Shown: positions 56,343 to 64,000 of the stretch, one piece after another
How positions within the stretch are numbered: position 1 is the stretch's first letter
Layout: each line of letters starts with the position of its first letter
NCBI GenBank assembly: GCA_025642065.1
Contig: JAODUP010001285.1
Location: 38,501-102,500 of the forward strand
DNA: 64,000 nucleotides
Reading direction: 5' to 3'
Origin: Paralvinella palmiformis
Lineage: Eukaryota > Annelida > Polychaeta > Terebellida > Alvinellidae
Position numbers and translations under genes: made by a program
The notes under the pieces: model-generated
The model's input: the letters and a program-made list of their open reading frames with translations, nothing else
Told to the model about the DNA's origin: nothing
Database searches by the model: none

Positions 56343-57538
56343 TTATATAGTTTCTGAACGCAGGTCTACACATGACCTCTCTGTCCACATCGCTATCTTC
56401 TGATATTCTACTAAGCTTAGCACGATTGCAGGTGCAGGTGCAGCCCATAACCGATCTAATCTACGCCCAAAGGACTTAATACTTGGGGCTTCTACAACAT
56501 ATTCTGGAAGACTGGTCCATGTATCAGCCACACGCAACCTATAAAACTGAGATTGTCTTATTTTGGTTTTACTTTGTTCCTTATATAGTTTCTTCCGGTG
56601 TCCTCTTGTGTTGTTGTCGTTTACCGGCAGCTGTATTTCTGCATCCTGATCATATCTTCCGTTCAGCATCTTACGCACTTCTATCATATCCCCTCGGATT
56701 CGTCCGTACACCAAATAACCGAAGTTGGAAGATCTAATTTCTTTAACCTCTCTTTGTTACTTAGCTCCTTCAGCCCACGGAACATCTTTGTAGCTCTCCT
56801 TTGGACATTATCTGTGGTTACAATGTCCTTCTTCCTGAACGAAAACCAAACAGATTACACGTATTCAAGGTGTGATGGCGGACCATAGCCTTAAATAGCC
56901 ATATAAAACTTTGGATGTCCAAGTAACTGTAAGATCTTCTAATTAATCCCATGGTCTGATTCGCTTTACTTAACCTTCTCCAGTATATGCTGTTCAAAAG
57001 TTAGACTCTCATCGAAGGTGACTACCAGATCCTTCTCTTGGTTGAATTTCTGCAATACGACCCTTCTGCTCTCTTCTCCTTCTTGAGCATGCTAATAATA
57101 TTGTCTGTCCGGTGATATTCTCTGTCTGTTTCTGCTCGTCCTCATTTTACACTTTTGAGGGTGGAACCTCAGAAGCCACTTGGTTTCTCATTCTTGTATT
57201 GAGTAGAGGTCCTGTTGTAACAGATCCTGGTCATTCCGTGAAGCAACCTCCCGGAATATTGTCGTGTTGTCTGCAAACAGATATATGTTGGATTTAACGC
57301 TGTCTGGGAAATCACTGATAAACAGAACAAACAGGACCGGTCCCAGAACGCTTCCATGCGGGATACCGCTCAGCACCTCTACCCACATTGAGAATGCACC
57401 ATTCACTACCACTTGTTGTTTTCCGTTTGTCGGGAAGATCTTTATCCATTCCAGTACCTTCCCCTCTATCCCGTAGTTGATTATTTTGGCTAGAAGCCTT
57501 CGATGTGGAAGGGTGTCAAATGTCTTTTTAAAATCCAT
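56343..57538 (-). pseudogene. Non-LTR reverse transcriptase relic (CR1/jockey type)
   Basis: From the high end: MDFKKTFDTLPHRRLLAKI, VLSGIPHGSVLGPVLFVLFI, IYLFADNTTIFREV (the catalytic box mutated from FADDT to FADNT), LQKWSDKWLLRFHPSKCKVM, TFDESLTFEQHI, VQRRATKMFRGLKELSNKER, RGDMIEVRKMLNGRYD and FYRLRVADTWTSLPEYVV. The blocks are in order but spread over several frames. The lost catalytic Asp and the frameshifts show a dead copy; it lacks the endonuclease. It is related to the plus-strand relic at 7338-8260. Confidence 0.88.
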
Positions 57539-57539
57539 G

Positions 57540-58021
57540 TAATTACCGTAAGTAGATGACTATTTATATAATCAGCTGCATCCATATTTATTTTAAACGC
57601 AAGCAAATGGTACCTATAGATCTATATAAACCACTGGTTATAATGTAAATCTTATGAAATTAATTATTAAATACATCAAATAGTGGTAGAAACATACATT
57701 TTAGTTATTTTTGCTATTGAAAGAAGTAAAAGATTGGTTATTAATTATGAAAGTACTAATTTAACTATCTCTAACTTGTTAACGCAAACACAAACATTGT
57801 TAATAGTTCATGTATATTCTTTGTTCTCATCTGGGCATGCCGATATTGGTTTATATTATTGAGGTGTAGACTCCAAATGAACCTATGATTTTGTTGTTGT
57901 TAATATAAGATAAACGGACATGATGAATACATGATAGAAAGTTGGTGATGAATTGTATTATGGCTGCGTTACAATAGCTAGATATGTATATATCCAAATT
58001 ATGGCGCACACACACACACAC

Positions 58022-58088
<67 letters not shown>

Positions 58089-58325
58089 CTAATTGTTTTC
58101 ATTTTAAAAACTTAAAAAATACGCCCTTCACACACAAAAGAAAATAGGCTGTTAAATTACCTAAACCATGTTCAATTATTTTCCGATCGGCTGTGAAATG
58201 ATCGCAAGTTGTAGACTGTAAAGTGACCAGGCTGTGAAATGACTTCTTTATTTACAGGTTCACAGCTTTGTTTTTCCAATATCATGTGTGCACAAAGAAA
58301 GTGTTATTAGCAAGATGTTGTTTTG
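57540..58325. other. No gene seen; CA/TA microsatellite
   Basis: Contains (CA)n then (TA)n at 58005-58083. Nothing coding. Confidence 0.5.
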
Positions 58326-58329
58326 GTGT

Positions 58330-58458
58330 TCTAGGATAATCCCCAGGCTGTTGCTTATTCGGCACAGCCTCTATGTTGGAGTGGTTGGAAAACCTCCTCC
58401 CCACCACTCACAGGGGAGCAGAACGGAAAGATGGAGCCGAAATACCCTGAGGGTTGCA
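58330..58458 (-). mobile_element. SINE family B, 3' half
   Basis: Minus-strand fragment from AATCCCCAGGCTGTTGCTTA to GAGCCGAAATACCCTGAGGG. The head and first half of the body are missing. Confidence 0.85.
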
Positions 58459-58459
58459 T

Positions 58460-59035
58460 AGAGATCACCTGAATAACCTAGGCCCATTGACCTGAAAGAA
58501 AACTAGACCGAGCACTCAGTGGTATTTGATAAGGCCGCCATGACCAAACATCGCTCACTTCCGTTCGGGAGAAAAAGCAACGTTGAAGCGGCTGTGCTTC
58601 GAGTTTAGAACCACGAATGCGTACATTTATTGTGATGTGTTTATTATAATTTTGTGAATGTAGGGAATCTGTATTACTCCTCTCCTATTATACGCCTTCA
58701 AATATGTAAATGTCGTTTTATGCAAGTCCGTAGATCTAGTCTAGTCGGGATTAAACCACAGAGACGACTCGGAGGTTATCAAATAGGTTAAATATAACAA
58801 TGGTTAAGCTTAATTTCCCTCAACAAAGTGCTTTAACGGCTATTTTAGATGTATTCCATACACTTACGGATGAAAAGACATTCCCTTTGTATTACTTCCA
58901 TGCCCACGGCTTATGCAACCAACGACACAACACGAATTCACCATGTTTATACATCTAATTTTAGTAGTCTGCTTTCCTTTTTGCCCGACCGGAAGTTGGG
59001 ATCTGTTTGCCATCAAATCGGCGGGCGTGCACGGT
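58460..59035. other. Downstream region of the two-exon gene
   Basis: Probably holds the 3' untranslated region of the minus-strand gene ending at 59036. The plus-strand frames at 58849-59185 are mirror images of that gene's exon and are not supported. Confidence 0.4.
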
Positions 59036-59382
59036 CTAGTTTTCTTTCAGGTCAATGCCTGGGTTTCTGGCCTCCGCTACTGCAACTGCAACTTCGTATA
59101 CATTTCTGCCTACAGTAGTGTCAGAGAAATGACCATTAACTGGCCTACGCCAGAGCCAACTCGGTATATGGCCACCAAACCCTGACTTGGCGAGTTTACA
59201 GCTTGGCTTACAAACACCACTTAAGTAATGCGATATTATCCTCAAATTAGTATCAAATACAATGAGCCTCTTCGTCGTACAAACAACTTTACCATTGTGC
59301 AAATAGGCGACTCGCTTTTTGATCTCTCCATAATGTAGCATTGCTGATAATGGCCCGTTATTTCCACTGACAGAAAACAGAT
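59036..59382 (-). CDS. Unknown two-exon gene, exon 2
   Basis: After an acceptor TTATATTCCAG|AT the minus strand is open for 114 codons plus the split codon, to a TAG. The sequence begins DLFSVSGNNGPLSAMLHYGE and includes KVVCTTKRLIVFDTNLRIIS, a Cys/Lys patch (GVCKPSCKLAKSGFGGHIP), SWLWRRPVNGHFSD and a small-residue helix VAVAVAEARNPGIDLKEN. There is no signal peptide or membrane helix. Codons are evenly used and the frame joins exactly to the exon at 59806-59899. I do not recognise the family. A second acceptor at 59362 would shift the phase and break the join. Confidence 0.65.
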
Positions 59383-59419
59383 CTGGAATATAACATTTAT
59401 TTACAAATACATGAAATAT

Positions 59420-59420
59420 G

Positions 59421-59498
<78 letters not shown>
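59420..59498. repeat. (TA)n microsatellite in intron
   Basis: About 38 TA units, 37 bases upstream of the acceptor of the unknown gene's second exon. Confidence 0.95.
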
Positions 59499-59501
<3 letters not shown>

Positions 59502-59612
59502 ATATATATTATGGCCATAAAGAATTTATAAAGGGGGGATTTCCGCTTTCTAAAATTCGATTAAACTAGATTTAGTACAAAATTATATTTGGCTAGCATA
59601 TAATAATAATAA

Positions 59613-59648
<36 letters not shown>

Positions 59649-59805
59649 TAATAACAATAAGTTCATATTTAGGACAAGAAATGTAAGGGAAAAAAAAAAG
59701 TTATAAAAAACAATAAACTAGCCACAATAAATACTGTCAAGATTTATTTAGAGTGGATCTAGTACATGTGTAATACCATTAGGATATCTATTATCTGTCA
59801 CTTAC

Positions 59806-59899
59806 CTTCTTCAAAGATGTCACCAAACGAAACTCTTTTAAATAACCGCGAACCTTTTTTCTTGTTAAATGTCAAATCATTTGTAATTGTTAATTCCAT
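59806..59899 (-). CDS. Unknown two-exon gene, exon 1
   Basis: The ATG at 59899 opens a frame of 31 codons (MELTITNDLTFNKKKGSRLF, then KRVSFGDIFEE) that leaves in phase 1 at a consensus donor GAAG|GTAAGT. An in-frame TAG lies 21-24 bases upstream of the ATG, which supports this start if the leader is unspliced. Joined to 59036-59382 it gives a 146-residue, basic, probably cytoplasmic or nuclear protein. RLFKRVSF resembles a basophilic kinase site, but that is a weak pattern. The intron is 423 bases and holds a (TA)n run. Confidence 0.6.
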
Positions 59900-59904
59900 A
59901 AATT

Positions 59905-60785
59905 CTCCCACCAGAGTCGTCTATACTAAATACCACTGACCTTCATCATACATAATAAACCAACATCTAAAGCTTAGATTAACAAAGACAACTGAAAAGT
60001 CTTTAACATTAACTAAACCAGGTTGATTTGATTCTTCTTGAATTTGTGTTCACTGTAGAAGAAAACAAAATATTGCACATTTAAATTAATAACATATATA
60101 TAAGCCTGCTAAACGTTTAGAGTAACCTATTCAGCAAATGGATGGAACTAAACAAAAATACAGATAAACGGAAAAATTTCAGTTAAAATCCACTATAATT
60201 CATAGGTTCAGTCCTAATTCAACGATGACTCATCCTTTTTGTTAGCTGTCCGTCGTTATGAAGCCTCGAACTAACACGGTGACGTATTTAGGCTGGACAC
60301 GGTCATCAACAGTACCAAACTTATGGCGGACTGACTTAGTTTTGACTGGATACACACGCGCACGCGCACACACACACAAACACAGACACATGCATACCCA
60401 TACATAGGCACGTGCACTAAAGCTTGTATGCCTTATTCGACAACTTATGGGTTGAATCTTTTTTTATAGTCTTTCTAAATGTACCTAAGTGTTTAAAGTT
60501 ATCTTCTTGTTTATTTGCAATGTTCCAAGTAACACACTGTTTACTCTAGTGAATCATCGGCATAAAAGATCAAATTATCTCGATCAATCAAAAGCTCTAA
60601 CAAAGAAAACACTTACGATACTTTAGATCAAATAGTGATGGCGACTCGCCCTAACTCTTAGGGACTGATAGCGCACGAAGAGAGATAATTAAATCGTTTA
60701 TATAATACGACACAGTTGTACGACATTATGGACAGGTATCTTCAAGAAACTAAGCCATTTAGTTTTGTGGTAAACATTGTCATAT
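59905..60785. other. No gene seen
   Basis: Upstream side of the unknown gene; its promoter should be here. A CA/CG-rich run (CACGCGCACGCGCACACA) lies at 60355-60390. Nothing else recognised. Confidence 0.4.
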
Positions 60786-60787
60786 GT

Positions 60788-60942
60788 ATATGAGTGAGTG
60801 AGTGAGTGAGTGAGTGAGTGAATGAGTGGCTGATTGGTTGAGTGAGTGAGTGAGTGAGTGGAGTGAGTGAGTGAGTGAGTGAGTGAGTGGTGTGTGAGTG
60901 AGTGAGTGAGTGAGTGAGTGAGTGAGTGAGTGAGTGAGTGGA
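60788..60942. repeat. (GAGT)n microsatellite
   Basis: Long GAGT array with a few interruptions (GTGGCTGATTGGTT, GGTGTG). Confidence 0.95.
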
Positions 60943-61472
60943 TATTTCACTTACTGCGTGACAGCCAGACCAGATTATTCAGCCTTGACTATGGTCAAAC
61001 ATAGGAGTTATGGCAAGTGGGGATGCTGCATCATATGGAACTGTGTTGTCCAAAAATAATAAGACATTACAAATTTGTATTCGGCAGATCTAATGATTGT
61101 ATTTCTGTTGAGAGACTTCACTTGTTGCCCTGTTATGATCGTCATGAATTACCTTTAAAGATAAGTTGATCTATCGAAATTCGTATTAACAACACTGAAA
61201 TATGTTGTACTGTCCCGACAGCAGCACAACACCTATTGTCAACAGAGAACAATGAAATATACTACTACTACTACTAATAATAATAATAATAATAGTAATA
61301 ATAATAATTATTATTATAATAAATGAATAACAACCATTAACGGAACTGGCTACATCTGTTAGAAGGAAGCAGATTTAATGATTCTCCACGAAGTTTAATT
61401 CTAAGTAAATTTTCAATAAACGATCTTTTTAAGGGGAACACTTACTGGTTGTCTGTTTTGACGGAAATCTTC
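60943..61472. other. No gene seen
   Basis: Contains (ACT)n/(AAT)n at 61261-61300. Otherwise unremarkable. Confidence 0.4.
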
Positions 61473-61798
61473 CGCTAGTACAAGTTGCACGACCACATAC
61501 TCCACTATCTCACATAGTATAAGTTGCACGACCACATACTCCACTATCTCACATAGTATAAGTTGCACGACCACATACTCCACTCTCTCACATAGTATAA
61601 GTTGCACGACCACATACTCCACTATCTCACATAGTATAAGTTGCACGACCACATACTCCACTATCTCACATAGTATAAGTTGCACGACCACATACTCCAC
61701 TATCTCACATAGTATAAGTTGCACGACCACATACTCCACTATCTCACATAGTATAAGTTGCACGACCACATTCTCCAATATCTCACATGCGAAGACTA
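61473..61798. repeat. 39-bp tandem repeat, eight copies
   Basis: The motif GCACGACCACATACTCCACT starts at 61487, 61526, 61565, 61604, 61643, 61682, 61721 and 61760, exactly every 39 bases, and the units are nearly identical; only the first and last show several changes. Because 39 is a multiple of three, the minus strand stays open through all units (13-residue repeat LILCEIVEYVVVQ), giving a 132-codon frame at 61413-61811. Confidence 0.96.
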
Positions 61799-61799
61799 T

Positions 61800-62455
61800 A
61801 TTTATGAACAAGAATACCTGCGCTCTAACTCACTGGGTTGCGTATATTAATTGCAAATATGTATGTATGGATTTTAGTATCATAAGCAAAGAATTAATTC
61901 GTTACAGGTATAAATTATATAATTGTTATTTGAAACATGTATTTACATCTTGAAGCTAAAATGCGAATTAATAGTTCAAAATCTTCAAAATTCAGTTGAT
62001 AATATTCGAAAATGTTTAGGAAACGTTTGGAGTAATGTGCTCGTATCATATCATGAACATAGCATAAATATACCAATCCGAAAATAAAAGTTATAACATG
62101 AAATCAATCTTTTTTGATATTTTGTAGACCACGAAATACTAGTTTTGGCGAAAAGCATAGATCTATGTGAGCGATTTATTTAAAATTATTAATGTTGTAT
62201 TGTCTTTCACGTTACTGGCAAAGATATGCAATCTGACTGCTATTTACAGTATTCGATTTGGTTTAATCAAAGCACCCCTCCACTCGTGTTGTCACGCTGT
62301 CAGAATACTGCGCTGGAGAATTCCAGTTCGTTTACTCGCATCCTGGTGATGTCTACATCTTTATGCTTGTTATAATAACAATAATCAAGCGAGTCTGAAA
62401 AGGTGAGGTTTAAAATGATGGCGGAAAGAAAATACGCTATTTACCCCCTAGGAAC
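61800..62455. other. No gene seen
   Basis: AT-rich sequence without recognised features. Confidence 0.4.
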
Positions 62456-62459
62456 AGAC

Positions 62460-62935
62460 AAAAAGTGAAAACCAGATGACCGGAGTTATCTGGGCTTGGG
62501 TGCTAAAGAAAGTATGGAAAATAGATATGAAGGTTCTCCAGAAGAAACAGTTTGATGGATAATAGTGCAGAGTTTGAAAATGATGCGAGATTGAACAGAG
62601 AGCCAGTGAAGAGATTTCAGAAGCGGGACAAAATGGGAAAACCGAGGAGAGCATGTGACAACCCTAGCTAAGCAGTTATGAACACACTGAAGTTTTAGAA
62701 TATCATTAGATGCAATGTTATAAAGAAGAGAGTTGAAGTAATCAAGCCTACTAATAATAAGTGCTGTAGCAATGGTTTTGACGACTGAAAAAGATAAATA
62801 TAGCGCCGGATACGGCGAAGGTCACGAATATGATAGAGAATTAACGTTTTCTGAAATTAAAATCCCTATCAAATGTAACACCAAGATTACGTACAGTGTA
62901 TGATGGTATGATGCTATGGCTAATGATGGGCGACA
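62460..62935 (-). pseudogene. CR1/L2-like retrotransposon 3' relic
   Basis: Closely parallels 8580-9080 over its whole length (CTGGGCTTGGGTGCTA, GAAAATGATGCGAGATTGAA, GAACACACTGAAGTTT, GTACAGTGTATGATGGTATG), but lacks about 35 bases near 62843. Read on the minus strand it carries the same SRLDYCN-region remnants. Dead copy. Confidence 0.78.
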
Positions 62936-63855
62936 TGATCCAACAACAAAAATACACAGCTTAATCATCTCAGTTCTATTTATTTAATATTTATACGAAC
63001 GTACAAATAACAGATAATCTCACGTCTATCGTGGCTATCTTGAACTTTTGCCGGGTGCTATACGAGACAGCCGCCATTGACTTCAGGAAGTAGTCGCATA
63101 GGATGATTTCTAATGTTTTCTAAAAGCGTAAAAAATGACGCCGATGTTATTCATCAATTATTGCAGTCGTAATAGGGTATTTTATGATGTCTGAATAAGT
63201 CTAAGTGATTGTGACATTTGTTAAACTTCCCAGTCTGAGCTCAATAGTGTACTTCACATAAGTAGATGTGCCAATCCTACAAGTTGAATACGTGCAGCTT
63301 CGTCGCTACCTGATCGTACGACGACATGCAGTAAAACCTTCACTCTTGGTGACCCTCCAAGGCGAAAATCTACTCCCCTTTTACGGCCAGTTTATCCTCC
63401 AGTTCTACCATTAACGCCATGTTACGATTTCCCTCTAATGCGGACACCATAATCTGGTTTTTGCTCTGCAGGTTTTATCACTGATTATGCTATGTTTAAG
63501 AAGGTACTCAATGTATATCTGATTTATCACATTGTTCTAACAGCCCTTGATACTTGTTAGTGACAACAATTCATAGGTCTGGCAGGTTAATATTTAGTAG
63601 TCAACACACCCACCTTTAACAAGTAGATTGATATAGCAGTTATCACGTGAACACTCACTGATATCGTATAATATATTACGTATGTGAGACTGACAGGAAA
63701 TGTCTTATAATTCTTGTAATGTCCTCACATCTGCGATCTCAGCCATTACACAATTATAGGCGTAGTATTGTCGAAGTTAAGTTTTGCAACAATATATCAC
63801 TGGGCAACAATCAATTTATATCTTATCGCCGTGTATTAAACAGATGTACGTCTCT
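62936..63855. other. No gene seen
   Basis: No coding or repeat signal recognised up to the CA/GT run at 63862-63911. Confidence 0.4.
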
Positions 63856-63856
63856 A

Positions 63857-63859
<3 letters not shown>

Positions 63860-63888
<29 letters not shown>

Positions 63889-63912
63889 TCTATCGAGTGT
63901 GTGTGTGTGTGC
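63860..63912. repeat. (CA)n and (GT)n inverted microsatellite
   Basis: (CA)n at 63867-63888 and (GT)n at 63898-63911, joined by CTCTATCGAG, so the two runs can pair as a hairpin. Confidence 0.9.
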
Positions 63913-64000
63913 CTACCCGGTGAGGTTAATGGTTCATGGCGTTTACATGTCAAGTTAACCCACAGAAGCTATCGAAATTTGACACAATTTTTTAATAAAC

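Noticed and set aside
58849..59185. Two plus-strand frames opposite the unknown gene
   Set aside because: They lack splice support and overlap the minus-strand exon, whose frame joins exactly with an upstream exon.
61473..61798. CRISPR-like array
   Set aside because: Units are directly adjacent with no unique spacers, and the genome is eukaryotic; it is a plain tandem repeat.

Overview
The window is animal nuclear DNA, most likely from a mollusc (possibly a gastropod). There are no bacterial-style operons. Genes are short exons split by AT-rich introns with GT-AG borders, and most of the rest is repeats: tRNA-derived SINEs, non-LTR retrotransposon relics, a Penelope-like element, DNA-transposon relics, MITE-like inverted repeats, and many (TA)n, (GT)n, (TTA)n and GAGT microsatellites. 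The mollusc assignment rests on this repeat style and on an invertebrate-type PGRP gene; it is inference, not proof.

Four host genes can be supported, all on the minus strand. (1) At 0.36-4.35 kb, exons with matching phases encode a WW domain followed by a lysine-rich, probably nuclear region; the gene may run off the left edge. (2) At 24.5-26.8 kb, a two-exon gene encodes a secreted leucine-rich-repeat protein; the second exon supplies a PAN/apple-like cysteine module, and splice phases agree. (3) At 36.6-37.5 kb, three exons encode a peptidoglycan recognition protein with all four zinc-ligand positions of an active amidase; the signal-peptide exon was not found. (4) At 59.0-59.9 kb, a compact two-exon gene encodes a 146-residue protein of unknown family. 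Genes 2 and 3 are both of types used in extracellular recognition and innate defence, but they lie 10 kb apart and nothing in the sequence links them.

Repeats by region. 0-5 kb: a foldback, and long inverted repeats around the WW exon. 7-12 kb: CR1/L2-like relics. 12.7-13.2 kb: a Tigger/pogo relic. 14.4-15.3 kb: a TTAA-flanked MITE with a SINE nested in it, bounded by a perfect 16-bp target duplication. 18-21.5 kb: SINEs, a CR1 relic and a hAT relic. 23.2-24.5 kb: a minisatellite next to the LRR gene's last exon, with a partial copy of that exon on its far side. 32-35.4 kb: AT-rich sequence with a ~0.94 kb tandem duplication that may be an assembly artefact. 45.6-50.2 kb: the largest mobile element, an I/jockey-type retrotransposon (gag zinc knuckles, endonuclease, reverse transcriptase, RNase H), now frameshifted. 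51.9-54.0 kb: a damaged Penelope-like element with a GIY-YIG endonuclease. 54.2-55.5 kb and 42.7 kb: copies of a repeat carrying an internal (GT)n tract. 56.3-57.5 kb: another non-LTR relic. 61.5-61.8 kb: eight copies of a 39-bp repeat.

Exon borders were read by eye from GT/AG signals, reading frame and phase. They are predictions without transcript support.
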